Below, one piece after another: positions 53,069-64,000 of a stretch of 64,000 bases of DNA. A program made the translations under genes and the position numbers. The notes beneath the pieces are model-generated. The model ran no database searches. It saw only the letters and a list, made by a program, of their open reading frames with translations, and was not told the DNA's origin. Positions within the stretch are counted from its first letter, which is position 1. Each line of letters opens with the position of its first letter. Origin of the DNA: Buddleja alternifolia (taxonomy: Eukaryota > Streptophyta > Magnoliopsida > Lamiales > Scrophulariaceae); the NCBI GenBank assembly GCA_019426215.1, contig CM033393.1, forward strand, positions 14,542,046 through 14,606,045, given 5' to 3'.

Positions 53069-54732
53069 TGTTAGGAATCCCGTACAGGAAAACAGAGAAT
53101 TGCAGCGGAATATTCGAGGATTCCTACCGGTAGATCACAAAAATAGATCTGATGATTTTTCATTGGTTTCGCGAAATTTAGAACGAATAAACAAACCCTT
53201 TTGATTCGTTTATTGATTCTGCAGAACATCAATCCTCCAAGGGCTCCTATCTCTAAAGCTTCACGCGAAACGAGCCTTCCAAAGATCCCGAGACTTCTCC
53301 TTTTTTACAGTAGTGGACGGCTAGAGAGGAGAGAGGGGAGAGAGTTCTTTTCTTTTTGTGTTGTGTAATGTTATCTTGTTGCTTTCTTCGTTAGGGTTTG
53401 TTTCACTGTAGGAGTCCTATTTAAACTCAATTAGCTTGTAGAACAAGTTGGAGGCTACTCCAAAACCGTAAGTGGCCGCCCCTCCTAGGGCTTCCTTGGA
53501 CTGGGTGGGCTTTTAATTGGTGTCTAATTTTTAACCCATCTGTATATATTTAAATTTAAATCCAATTTAAATATAATATATATTATTAATTAATTCCAAT
53601 TAATTAATGTACTAATCAAATAATTTAATTTAATCCAATTAAATTAAATATTTAATTAATTGATTTAATCTAATTAAATCAATCAGTCCATTTAATTCTT
53701 TCTAAAAGATTTACACAAAAAGATACATCCCGTTCGTTTCTTATAGCGCGACTCTTTAGGTTTGTCTCAATTGGCAAAGGGAGGAATTACCTAAGGATGT
53801 GAGTGTCACCTAGCCAGTCTCGTGGACTCACATCGTAACCCAATTGAGTACGAAATGAACGAATCATTTTACGAACCTCTTGATCATAAATTCCGTATGA
53901 GTATAAGCCCTTCACTGACGTATCCCGATCGAGTGAGAGTCATGGAAAATGTCAAACTCACTAAACTTGATACTGTGCATTAGACTATAGCATAATGAAA
54001 TTACTAAACTACCCTCAGTGTCCCACATGAGTTAGTTGTTATGCTTTGGCCAAAGACTTTATAATTTCATTAGCCTATAATCGCACAAGATACTTACTCG
54101 TTTACTATCGAGACAGTGAATCCCATCTTGGCGATCACTGATCAACTGCTACTTGTCTCATTGATATCGCACTTCGAGGTCGACCCCACCGATGGGTGAT
54201 ATGGGCCTAACTACTCTGGTAACAGATCCAATAATACAAGCACATTGATCATGAACCCTCAGGTCTAAGGCTCACGCATACTATTACGATCAGTAATGCA
54301 ATCATTGACAGTCATTGAGTAAATACCCATGTGATCAGATTACTACGAGCCGTGTTTGAATATGTCAATTCCATTGACATATCTATGATACTTGCTCCCA
54401 CTACCCTATAGTGTTTGACTGGCACTCATCGTCAGAGCATGTGTCATACAAGTCGAATCTTAATGCCCAATTAAGATTCTTTGACTTGCGAACCCTTTTA
54501 AGTGATTAGGTGTAAGACTCTTCCCATGCCACGTCTTTATTCCATAAAGAGCAAAGAGTCAAACCTTTATTCACATGGACTATATGTTAAATACTTATTT
54601 AGATGCCATAAAGATTTATATGAACAAAATACAGATGCCTTTATTAATATCATTTTAATAGTTTGTACAACATAATGAGATACCCTAATCTAACTATTTG
54701 TCCTCATTGGCATCTAAGGCATATACCTAACA
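53069..54732 (-). repeat. Copia 3' LTR
   Basis: 1664 bp from TGTTAGGAATCCC to ATACCTAACA with short inverted termini TGTTAGG/CCTAACA. It includes AT-rich blocks of TTAATT/AATTAA at 53560-53690. Confidence 0.85.
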
Positions 54733-54750
54733 ATCTCCCACTTGCACTTA
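54733..54750 (-). other. Copia polypurine tract
   Basis: On the minus strand AAGTGCAAGTGGGAGAT abuts the 3' LTR. Confidence 0.8.
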
Positions 54751-56190
54751 GTGCCAATCGCTTTGGTATCTTATACCCATCTTCTCAAGATGTTGCTCTA
54801 GCACCGCCTGCGCTAATGGCTTAGTGAGTGGGTCAGCTACGTTATCCGCTGAGGCTATTTTCTGCACGGCGATGTCGCCTCTTCCAACGATTTCTCGAAT
54901 TATGTGATATCTCCTCTCTATGTGTTTGGATTTGTTGTGAGACCTTGGTTCCTTTGCTTGCGCGAAGGCTCTATTATTGTCACACCATTGTGGTAACAGA
55001 AGCTCCATACTAGGAACAACTTGAAGTTCAGTAATGAACTTCTTTATCCAAACAGCGTCGTTGGCTGCCTCCGAGGCTGCACATATTCAGCTTCGATGGT
55101 CGAATCGGCAGTTGTGCTTTGCTTGGAACTTTTTCAAGACACTGCTCCACCGTTCAAAGTGAATATGAACCCAGAAGTGGATTTTTGGTCATCGATGTCA
55201 GATTGGAAATCTGAATCAGTATAACCATCCACTTTCATTTTTCATATGTGAGGATCATATCTTTAGTTCTTCTCAAGTACTTTAAGATTGATTTCACGAC
55301 CATCCAATGTTCTTTGCCTGGGTTAACTTGAAACCTACTTACTACGCTCACAGCGTATGCAAGATCTGGTCTCGTGCATAACATAGCATACATGAGACTT
55401 CCCACTGCTGATGCATAGGGGATGGTATTCATTTCTCTTTGATCTTCCTCACTTTGAGGACGCATCTTTTTGGAGAGATGAATTCCATGTCTCATGGGCA
55501 AAAGACCTCTTTTAGAATTTTCCATCCCAAATCGCTTCAGGACCTTTTCTAAGTAGAGGGCTTGGGAGAGACCTATTGTCTTATTTGATCTATCCCTATA
55601 GATTCGAATTCCTAGGACATCGGTGGCTTCTCCTAAGTCTTTCATGGAGAATGTGCTTGAAAGCCATGTCTTCCACGTATAGTAAAACCTTTGGGCTGCT
55701 CCATATAGATATCCTCCTCGAGGAATCCATTTAGGAAGGCGGTTTTAACATCCATTTGCTAGATCTCATAATCCAGGTATGCAACTATTGAAAGTAGAAT
55801 TCTAATGGATTTGATTATAGCTACTGGTGAAAAGGTTTCCTCATAGTCAATGCCCTCTTTCTGACTATACCCTTTCGCCACTAGCCTGGCCATATAGGTA
55901 TCCACCTTGCCATTCGGACCTATCTTTCTCTTATAGATCCATTTGCATCCAATAGGTACAATACCTTTGGGAGGATCTACTAGATTCCAGACTTGGTTCG
56001 AATACATCGAATCCATTTTCACTTTCATAGCTTCATGCCATTTTGTAGAATCCATATCCATCATTGCCTGGTCATAACTAGAGGGATCATCTCCATGGTA
56101 TCCTTCTGCTACTGCATACAAATTATGCTCTTCTTGTAGCAGAGAACCATATCTCGCAGGCGGTTGAGATACTCTAGTAGACCTGCGCAC
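54748..56190 (-). pseudogene. Copia reverse transcriptase and RNase H
   Basis: RT begins at 56190-55759 (NQVWNLVDPPKGIVPIGCKW, ARLVAKGYSQKEGIDYEETF, PVAIIKSIRILLSIVAY) and continues at 55235-55645 (MKDLGEATDVLGIRIYRDRS, NTIPYASAVGSLMYAMLCTR). Between them about 110 bp is out of frame, and the usual Y-V-D-D box region is damaged. RNase H shows SDFQSDIDDQKSTSGFIF and ends with DNVADPLTKPLAQAVLEQHL. Three or more frame breaks, so inactive. Confidence 0.88.
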
Positions 56191-56279
56191 TGATGGTTGT
56201 GCCCTTTCTGGGTCAGGTTGGGTCTCTTAAACAATTCATTTTGTTCTTGTAGAACAATACTTCTACCAACTCCTCCTTC

Positions 56280-57221
56280 TCAAATGAATTCTTCTTCGAG
56301 AAAGATTGCCTGTAAGGAAACAATGATTCTCTGATCATCGGGAAGGTAGAAAAGGTATCCCATGGAATCCTCGGGATATCCAACGAATCGCCCTTTTATG
56401 GACCTAGCCTCCAATTTCTCTACCTTGGTCTTTTTCACGTAAGCTGGGCAACCCCATATTCTTATGTGTTTCAGATTAGGTTTCCTTCCATGCCATATCT
56501 GATACGATGTTCTAGGAACAGATTTGGAAGGACATCTATTCAGAATGTGAGTTGCTGTAAGCAGCGCGTGTCCCCACAATGAAATGGGCGAATCTGTGTA
56601 GCTGAGCATAGATCGAACCATGTCCAACAGTGTTCGATTCCTTCGTTCTGCTACGCCATTTAATTGTGGAGTTGCTGGAGGAGTAAGCTGTAACAGTATG
56701 CCATGTTCTCGAAGGAACTGGTCAAAATCCGCATTCATATACTCGCCACCGCTGTCAGACCGAAATGTCTTGATCTGATGCCCGGTTTGGTTTTCGACTA
56801 AAGTCTTGAATTCAATGAATTTATCCAATGATTCAAACTTGTACTTCATTAAATACACGTAGCCATACCTAGAATGGTCATCGGTAAATGTGATGAAGTA
56901 CTGAAAACCACCGCGGGCCATATTTCCAAATGGTCCGCACACATCAGTATGAACTAGACCTAAGACTTCTGTGGCTCTTTCAAAATTCCCTGTGAAGGGG
57001 GACTTGGTCATCTTGCCTTGGATACAAGACTCACAAGTGGGACAGGGATCTGATCCCAATGAGTCTATGACTCCATCCTTTTCTAACTCGTCTAGTCTCT
57101 GGTCCCCGACATGACCTAGTCTCAAGTGCCATAGCTGTCTCAAGTTTGTATCATACATTCTGTGTTTTCTTATTACAACATTAAGATTACAATCATTTTG
57201 GACATTAATAATATAAACCAT
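56280..57221 (-). pseudogene. Copia integrase
   Basis: A 313-codon frame: zinc-binding part with LRQLWHLRLGHVGDQRLDEL and CPTCESCIQGKMTKSPF (H-X-H and C-X2-C type residues), catalytic core with VHTDVCGPF (first Asp), FRSDSGGEYMN (second Asp) and TPPATPQLNGVAERRNRTLL (Glu), then the copia-specific RPSKSVPRTSYQIWHG-like GKEPF region and RIWGCPAYVKK. All three catalytic residues are present. It is the best-kept domain of this element; it is joined to protease by a frameshift near 57210. Confidence 0.9.
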
Positions 57222-57624
57222 TTATTAAAGACGCATTGCCAACACATTCATTTCTAAAATAAATGTCACAAGAATTGTTCATAAAGGAAAATAAATAACC
57301 TTTCCTGACTAAAACAGAAGTTGAAACAATATTCTTAAGCACGTTGGGAAAAACAAGGCAATTGTCTAAATATAATAAATGTCCAGATGATAAACTAAGG
57401 GAAGTGTTACCAATGTGTGAGGCTGCTACACTATGACCGCTGCCAACATTGATCATCACTTCACCATGCTCCAGCTTCTTACTTCTTTCCAGCTCCTGAT
57501 TCATAACACATATGTGAGCATTAGCCCCAGAGTCTAGAATCCAGGAAGTTGAAAATATGGTAACAGAACAATTTATTTCTAAAACATTATGTTCTATACC
57601 TGAAGTAATTTTTGCATTCAGCAT
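57205..57624 (-). pseudogene. Copia protease
   Basis: Active site WILDSGANAHIC near 57525-57560, then VGSGHSVAASHIGNTSLSLS and LKNIVSTSVLVRKGY. The D-S-G-A motif is intact. The frame is separated from gag by a stop near 57625-57640. Confidence 0.88.
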
Positions 57625-58386
57625 GGGACAGTCACGTTTTCAGTGCCCCATCTCATGGCAGTGAAGACATGTGTCTGTCTTCTTTGGACCCTTTTTCTTA
57701 AACTTCTGAGTCTTTGTGATTTTGGGTTCTCTGATTTTGCCAGCTAGTTCAGTGTTACTTGAAATGACAGGAAACTTGAATGCACCCCAACTCTGTTTCA
57801 TTCGTTGTTGTGCAGTCATCAGCTTGCTCATAAGTGTCGAGAGTGATCCTTCAATGTCATCCATGTCAAAATTGATGACGAAATCCAAGAAGGATCTAGG
57901 TAATGATTGGAGAATGAGGTCCACCTGTAGGTGAAGGTCCATGTAGTAACCCAGAGACCTAAGCCTGTCTAGCATGGAGATCATCTTCAAAACATGATCT
58001 TTAACATCCTCATTCTCTTTCATTTTTATGTTGAAGAGCTCTTTAGATACATAGTATCTGACGGACTTTCCGTGTTCCCCGAACAGCTCTTCCAAGTGCA
58101 GCATGATGGATTTGGGACTATCCATGTTTTCATGCGTGCGTTGTAACTCTCCACACATGGAGCTCAACATATAATCTCTTACTTTACGAGCATCAGAGAC
58201 CCAATCTGAGTATGCTAGTTTGACTGAATCATCCTCGTTGACCCCAGGCCTCGGTGGTCGATCTAGTTCCAACATGTACTCGAGATTTTCATCATTTAGG
58301 ACTATCCTCAGACCTCTGTTCCAATCAGAGAAATTCTGGCCGTTCAAAACGTTCTTTTCAAGCAAAACTTTGAGTGGGTTTACCAT
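57625..58386 (-). pseudogene. Copia Gag
   Basis: The likely start is the ATG at 58386 (MVNPLKVLLEKNVLNGQNFS), because sequence further upstream in the same frame does not look like Gag. The core includes NFSDWNRGLRIVLNDENLEY, SIMLHLEELFGEHGKSVRYY and VDLILQSLPRSF. It ends with the start of a zinc knuckle, CLHCHEMGHW, just at the frame break near 57640. Confidence 0.88.
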
Positions 58387-59160
58387 TTTGAGAGAGATAA
58401 AATTACTGCAGAAAATTAACCAAGATTCAATTAGATAATTATGTTGTACCCAAGTAAACATTAGGACTTTAATTTTTGACTTGGCTCCCACTACATTTTT
58501 CAAACCATTGCACTCCAACTGCAATGAACGGAAATTTCGTTGGAAAGATTTCATAGTAAGTGATTGAGTTCTTCAAAAATTTCAATGAGTTGCAATCTGT
58601 AACGATGTATGGCTCATTGGAACTTTTGAAGTGACATGCCATGTCAACCAGTCTTACTGATGATTCAATCTACCTTTGGCTCATGGATCACTCAACCTCA
58701 GCCTGTAACGAAATATTGGTGGTGATCCATCTACGTACTTTCCCATCAACTCTTATCGATCTAATAGTTGAATCTTATCTTGCAACCTGTAACGGTGTAT
58801 GGGATAAGATTTGCTTCGACCGATGGCATCAAATGCACTTGAAGAGATATGGATTATGAATTAATGCATAACCCCCATTAGTCAGGACGACGCCATGCAT
58901 AACTCATAATCCCATCTTTTCCAAGTTTGATGGAGAGCCATGATATCCAATATCCCCTACTTACTTAGTATTTTAATGTGGGAGAATTTTTGGAAAAATA
59001 AGGTTTCACTTTGCACATTAATTTATTACGCGCATATATGGATTATAATCATGCATACATAGAAAAACCTAGTTATTCTAACAACATGCATTTCCATTGA
59101 CATTCTAGATTGATCCAAGCCAATAGATCAATCAGGGGATAGGGGTCTATTACAAATCTA
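58387..59160 (-). other. Copia 5' leader
   Basis: Non-coding. It contains three spaced copies of a CCTGTAACGNNNTATTGG/GTATGG-like motif (near 58598, 58703 and 58787 on the plus strand). The TGGTATCAGAGC-type primer site expected for copia is not found. Confidence 0.5.
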
Positions 59161-59165
59161 ATTTT

Positions 59166-60120
59166 ATGGCTAAAGGGAGAAAGAGGCCACATGGTACTAC
59201 AATGAAAGAAGTTATTGTTGAGATGAGTAACATGTCGGAGGAAGACAATTTTACTGAGACTTCAGTACTGCCAATCCAGCCACAAAATCCTCTGATGCCA
59301 GAAACTCAAGCACGCTTTCAAGCACATTCCCGGACTCATTCACAACATAAGTCTCAACCTTTGTCTAAGTCATTGCCTCAGACACAACATCAAGCAGGTT
59401 TTGAGACACACTTTTATTCTGAGACACAACCTTGTGTGATTGGCTTTTGTATAGTAATATGTCAGAGAAAACTAACTTATTCACTTTTATTCTGCTAGTC
59501 TGACATAATATTCTTGCAATGTTTTTGTAGGACCTGCTAGTAAACTTCCTAAGGAGAAGAAAGGTTGAGGCCCAGCAAAATTGGCTGATCAGTGGGGTTC
59601 AGATATTCCATTGAAGTGACCTTGGATGATGAGGGAGACGTGGTTGGTGTTAAAGAAGAATATAACAAGTATAGTAGTTCTTTAGGGGCGTTGGCACGTA
59701 TTGGGACTCCATTGCCTCTACACTACACAAGCTGGTCTTACATGTCGAAAGAAAAACTTGCTGGTATTTAGGAAGATGTAAAGGTCAATTTTACTATTTT
59801 TAGTTAGTTACTTCATTATATTTATTGTTTATTCTTTATTTTTAGTTGATTTAGATTAATAATATTCGGGATTTTCATTCTTAAAATTGTAACAGGTTAA
59901 CACCACTCTCCCTACTGAGGCTAGAAGTATAGTTTTACACACTTTAAATAATATGTGGAGGGATTGGAAACATCGATTGAAGTGCTTTAGGACATGAATT
60001 CGTCAAGGTTGTCATTAGAAAGGCAATTCAACCAGCTTATTTTCTAATGCGACCTCGTAGAGGAGTAAGTACAGTTCGAGAAGCAGTCGGAAAAAGCGTG
60101 GCATGGGAGTATGTTAATGT
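59166..60120 (+). pseudogene. CACTA-associated gene (Transposase_24-like)
   Basis: First exon 59166 to about 59430 (MAKGRKRPHGTTMKEVIVEM, then a Gln/Ser/His-rich segment). A later exon beginning near 59531 contains SSLGALARIGTPLPLHYTSW and KEKLAGI, followed by EDVKVNFTI, which is the conserved opening of the plant En/Spm 'Transposase_24' family. A further exon near 59898 gives VNTTLPTEARSIVLHTLNNM and WRDWKHRLK. Possible introns have GT-AG ends (acceptors TTTTTGTAG near 59530 and TTGTAACAG near 59896). Several stops and one frameshift show decay. These proteins accompany the TNPD-type transposase in CACTA elements. Confidence 0.65.
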
Positions 60121-60539
60121 AAGTTGACTAACCACATTATATAGGATTGTGTGCTCATATTTATAGTGTCAAACTTTTATTATGTTTGTACAAGTAATTT
60201 ATTAGATTCATTTTCTTCACCAATACTTGTTCTCGATACTTTTAGGTCATGGAGAAGTAAAATGGATCATTGAGATATCACATCCACTGTTGTAGTGTTT
60301 TGGTGGCTGCCATGGTCAATGCACGCGCCTTAATTATTACAATTTTATTTTTTAAGACAATGAAATTTGAATTAGGAGGTATTAGTTTATTTATAAAACT
60401 TTGTTTTTTTTATTATTCGTACTTAGATGTTTGATGTTATTGACAAATTACCCAAATTAATTAAATTGTCATATGAAGACCTTATTTGATGTTACATTAG
60501 TGATTTAAATGTGATAGTGTTTGTAACAGGTGATATATA

Positions 60540-61125
60540 TATATATAATTTAGTGATGTAGTTGATGGATATTTGTTGATGAATGTGATTGTTGGAAAAA
60601 AGTTATAGCAAGACACCGATTCCGGCAACTAAAGAAAATATTTATCATTATACCAAATTGTGGTAATAGTATCTTATGGAAAAATATTATTACGATGTCA
60701 TAATTTGTGGTAATAAAAAAATGCACAAAAAATTTAAAAAATACAAAATAATACAATCTTTTTCCTACAATCATAAGTTGTAGTAATAAAAGTTATTTAC
60801 TACGCGAGCTTCTTGTAGCAACTAGTTTGAACATTCACTACAATGTTAATCGTGTAGTATATACGTAATATATGCTACAATTTAGTAATTGTAGGAAAAG
60901 AAATTGTTGTATTAGACTTTTTTTTACCACGCATGAAGTTCATAGTGAATGAGGAAAATATTCGTAGTAAAACTCTTTTCCTACGCCAAAAAAGTTTTTA
61001 TTGCGGCCGCAATGCTTACGCCCCAAAAAGCGTAGTAGAGGCGTAATAAATGAGGTTTTTACTACGATTTTTTATTTTTTATTATAGTTTTTTCAATGTT
61101 GTAAAATGTGTATTTTCTTGTAGTG
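60540..61125 (+). mobile_element. CACTA element 3' terminal region
   Basis: Ends TATTTTCTTGTAGTG at 61125, the inverse of CACTACAAGAAAATA, a classic CACTA terminus. Upstream are many direct and inverted copies of TGTAGTAATAAA-, TTCCTACAAT- and TACTACG-like motifs, the subterminal repeat pattern. Together with the gene at 59166 this is the 3' part of one element; its 5' end is lost at the copia junction. A (TA)n run lies at 60533-60548. Confidence 0.75.
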
Positions 61126-61744
61126 AAAATAAAGTTCATATCCCAACCATTTTTAATTTCTCATTTTATCTCTTCTATTTCAGTTTGTTCTTCATAATAT
61201 CTATATGAACAGTCGCTCCTTACGTTCATTTAGAAGTACAAATTTACTTTCAAAAACCTTACAATTTCTTGGAATTGATTAGTTAGAAGTAATTAAATGG
61301 CCACTATATAAAAGATTTAAATTATTATAACCTGATTATTCCTTAGAAACGTATAGACAGCTAAACTAGTCACACCAGGAACAACTTATTCAAGAGATGA
61401 CTAATTTAATTACTGGGTGATTAACCGATACTCATTATTGCTAGAAAGAAAATAACTAATAGTTAGCGGTAGTTGGTTTCTTCAACTAATTGGTCACAAT
61501 TCAATAATTGAGATGAAAAGACCACATAACTAGCAAGTAAGAATTTCTCACAATTGAATAATGAATAGAAACTAGTTAGATTTTCATTACGAAGACAACC
61601 ATGGTAGCAATTAAAAACTGACTCACAATTTAGTTGGTAGAATCTTGAATAAAATTCGTTAAATTGATTAATAATATGGAGTGATTACATAATTCAGGAA
61701 CATAGTATCACTACAAAGGAAAACTTTTCGACTAATACCAAATC
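61126..61744. other. AT-rich intergenic stretch
   Basis: No coding sequence. Repeated 'aactagt' and 'caattga' phrases occur at 61365-61580 without a clear unit. Confidence 0.4.
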
Positions 61745-61905
61745 ACTACAAAAAAATAATACATTGATGACAAAATGTCAAGTGACAATGTAAAAGTTGT
61801 CATTAATTGTAAAGTTTAGTGACAAGAATTTTTGTTTTGTCACAAGAATATGTTTTACATGTGTAATAATAACAAAATTTGTATAGAAATTGTCACTATT
61901 AACCT
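61745..61905 (+). repeat. CACTA-type terminal region, copy 3
   Basis: CACTACAAAAAAATAATACA followed by 'aatgtcaagtgacaatgt' and 'agtgacaagaatttttgttttgtcac', matching 43316 onward. It is cut by LINE sequence near 61905. Confidence 0.7.
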
Positions 61906-63150
61906 ATTCCCTGGAGAAACTCGTTTGGTACCCTCCGGTTTGTCAGTCTGGCTCCGGCTTTGTAGAGTCCGAGAAGAAGCCCAACAAAGGATATTTTGGA
62001 ATATTGGTAGTGGCAACTTATTTTTTTGGCAAGACCACTTGCTAATGGAGGGTAAACTTCAAGATCTTTCACCTAATCCCCACCTTGATCACTCTCAGGT
62101 GAAGGATTTCTGGAATGGATCTGATTGGGATACAAACAAGCTTAGTGCAGTACTTCCACAACATTTAGTTGACAAAATCAGCAAAGTCCATATTCATGTG
62201 GATGGAAGCAGGGACGGAGTTAGGAATTTTACTAAGTAGGACGAGATTGTTGTGATATAATTATGACCTTTTTTTGGCCAGATAGATGAAGGATTCAAGG
62301 GGGTGCGGGTGGCTTGCTCCCCGCGGTACGGTACGCTATATTTATGGGGGAGAATATAATAAGGAACTAGATTCAATTACAACTTTTAACATACTTTATA
62401 CTCTTATATCTCCTTCGTTATAACCAAAATTTTGGGTTTTTAGGGGGGGGGGGGGGGGCAACTCAAAGAAAGGGGAGAAAGCGTGATATTTTTCAATTTT
62501 AGGGGGGGGAGCGAAATTCAAATATCAAAAAATTTGTAAGGTAAAAAAAATATTTTTTCAAAATTGAGAGGAGGCGAGCGCACCCTCCAACCTCCACCAC
62601 CCCCCTCCCTCCCCCTCCCCCTCCCCGGTTCCATCCCTGGATGGAAGTGATTCGCTGGTTTGGAAACTTTCTAAAAATGGAGAATTCTCAACAAAATCAG
62701 CGTGGGAGTTCATCCGGAACCTACCTCCACCTTCTGCGATCTTTGACCGAATATGGTCCCCTTTAGTCATGCCAACAATTTCAGTTTTCATTTGGAGACT
62801 TCTTCGAGATTGGATACCGGTCGACGTGCGAATGCAAAGAAAGGGAATTAACCTTGCTTCAAAATGTGGATGTTGTAACCAAATTGAAATAGTCCCCCAC
62901 GTATTTATCTTTAGTACTACTGACTTGGAAGTTTGAGGCCATTTTCACACTTTCTTCCGCATCCCTATCCACTCTCCTAGGTCCGTTGCGAGTATATTCC
63001 AGTCCTGGAAAGATTCAGCTCCCCTTACTTCAAGGGATCATATTCGCTCAGTCCTTCCCATATTCATCTTTTGGTATCTATGGGTGGCCCGAAACAATTG
63101 AAAACACAAAAATATCCCGATCACAGCTGACAGTATTATTAGACAAATCG
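61906..63150 (+). pseudogene. LINE ORF2 C-terminal zinc-binding domain fragment
   Basis: Plus-strand frames: RLCRVREEAQQRIFWNIGSG, FFWQDHLLMEGKLQDLS and HLVDKISKVHIHVDGS before a MITE insertion at 62209, then in continuation SDSLVWKLSKNGEFSTKSAW, WSPLVMPTISVFIWRLLRDW and CGCCNQIEIVPHVF. A TGA near 62933 sits where Trp is expected. It resembles the LINE at 44322-45660 in domain order but on the other strand. It has neither a complete RT nor an A tail. Confidence 0.85.
62209..62639. mobile_element. hAT-type MITE with perfect 8-bp duplication
   Basis: Starts CAGGGACGGAG and ends TTCCATCCCTG, near-inverse termini typical of hAT elements. The 8-bp duplication gatggaag lies at 62201-62208 and 62640-62647. 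G and C homopolymer tracts lie inside (62443-62458, 62600-62626). It splits the LINE frame, which reads on across it. Confidence 0.9.
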
Positions 63151-64000
63151 AGACCACGTGATTTTTTAAATGTGAAATTTTTCGGAAAGTTTTCATAAAG
63201 TCATGGTTAATAAATGTGTAAATTTTCATAACAATTTTTTTTTAAATGTGATTTTTTATTTCTATTTTTTTATTTTTTTCTCTGACTAACGGATCTGTTA
63301 GTTTTTTAATGGAATTTGATTGTGGGACCAAATGTGAGAATTTTAACTAATTATGGGACTAAATATGAGACAAACCATAATCACGAGATCAAAAGTGTAC
63401 AAGGTATACTTATGAGAGGAAAAATACAATTTACCCATCCCGAGGTTAACAAATTGCATTTCTTAACTTTTTAAGAATCTCACATTTGTTCCCAAACCAA
63501 ATTTTCATCCAAAAACTAATGGAATCACACACGTGCAGCATGCGTCCGTTGAGTCAAATATATATTACTAACGGCCGTGCACGTTGCACATGTGTGTTTC
63601 CATGGTTCGGCTATTCAGTATATATAAATACTTAGTTGACTAATGTACTGTGGATTTGCAAGAGAAATATTTATATCATGATATTCATTTTTATAAATTC
63701 ACTATTGTCTGACGTTAAACTAGTAGTACAAAGCTGAAAATGGATCCCAACTCAGTTAAAACTTACAAATGAGTATAAACTTATATATATATATATATAT
63801 ATATATAAGTTTTAGTTTTAGTCCCTCACTTATACCTCAGTTTTAGTTTTGGTCCGTCACATATCGCACTTATCTAATTAACCCCTCACTTATCTCAATT
63901 TCATCAGTTTTGGTCCCTCCGTTAACTCCTTCATCCAATAATTAACGGAGGGCCAATTTTCCCTCCAAAACACACGATTTTGGTGGCAAAAAAGTAGAAT
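63151..64000. other. AT-rich region with MITE fragments and microsatellite
   Basis: 63280-63410 resembles the right half of the Mutator-like MITE at 30001 ('gggaccaaatgtgagaatttt', 'atgagacaaaccat'). A (TA)n tract lies at 63783-63808. From 63812 to the window edge, repeats of TTTTGGTCCCTC/TTTAGTCCCTCACTTAT look like one arm of another MITE cut by the edge. Confidence 0.5.

Larger units (their letters stand above)
53069..59160 (-). mobile_element. Ty1/copia element, lacking its 5' LTR
   Basis: Minus-strand copia with 3' LTR (53069-54732), polypurine tract, and the order gag, protease, integrase, RT, RNase H typical of Ty1/copia. A leader of about 770 bp lies upstream of gag. No second LTR, primer site or target duplication is seen on the right, where CACTA-related sequence begins near 59160. 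The 5' end has been deleted or replaced. Confidence 0.9.

Overview
The window is plant nuclear DNA, almost certainly from an angiosperm and probably a eudicot. The evidence is dense nesting of Athila- and Tat-type Ty3/gypsy elements, Ty1/copia elements, L1-type LINEs, CACTA (En/Spm) remnants, hAT, Mutator-like and Stowaway-like MITEs, GT-AG introns, and one plant-only gene of the GASA/snakin family. There are no bacterial operons, tRNA or rRNA genes, or CRISPR arrays.

Layout. (1) 1-440 is unclassified. (2) 441-26914 is a nest. A minus-strand Tat-lineage element (Tat-1) keeps pieces of its protease and gag (441-2040, 22394-23123, 26215-26424) and its 5' LTR (26425-26914). Two insertions split it. 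One is a complete minus-strand Athila element (2041-22388, TSD cttgt). The other is a copia-type solo LTR (23124-26209, TSD ggggt), which itself contains an Athila-type solo LTR (23404-24965, TSD tctgt). The Athila element is about 20.3 kb because a unit of about 7.6 kb (partial gag, pol, 5' part of the env-like ORF) is present twice in tandem. One copy is full of one-base indels, so an assembly error is a serious alternative. (3) 26915-30866 is AT-rich DNA with MITEs and a degraded copia-like element. (4) 30867-42664 is a complete plus-strand Tat-lineage element (Tat-2, TSD taatt). It has gag, protease, RT, two RNase H domains and integrase, an Athila-type solo LTR in its gag-protease linker (33220-34576, TSD gcacc), and an antisense gene with its own TATA box and two introns (39145-41468). 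It sits inside a CACTA-type terminal repeat region (30728-43780). (5) 44322-45660 is a 5'-truncated LINE. (6) 47054-48991 is the one clear host gene, a three-exon minus-strand GASA/snakin peptide gene of 94 codons, with MITEs in its large second intron. (7) 50740-53068 is a LINE (ORF1 and the start of ORF2) joined to a minus-strand copia element (53069 to about 59160) that lacks its 5' LTR. (8) 59160-61125 is a CACTA remnant with a transposase-like gene. (9) 61745-63150 is another CACTA end joined to a LINE ORF2 fragment, which carries a hAT MITE with a perfect 8-bp TSD.

How it fits together. Nearly everything is mobile DNA, and the target-site duplications let the insertion order be read. 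Tat elements are the older layer. Athila-type LTRs landed in or near them three times, and the intact Athila is the youngest by LTR similarity. Most pol genes carry stops or frameshifts; the longest intact stretch is the 886-codon gag/protease/RT frame at 16911-19571. The features most worth follow-up are the spliced antisense gene in Tat-2, the palindromic CCGCGG modules shared by the LTRs, spacer and gag of the Athila element, and the GASA gene.
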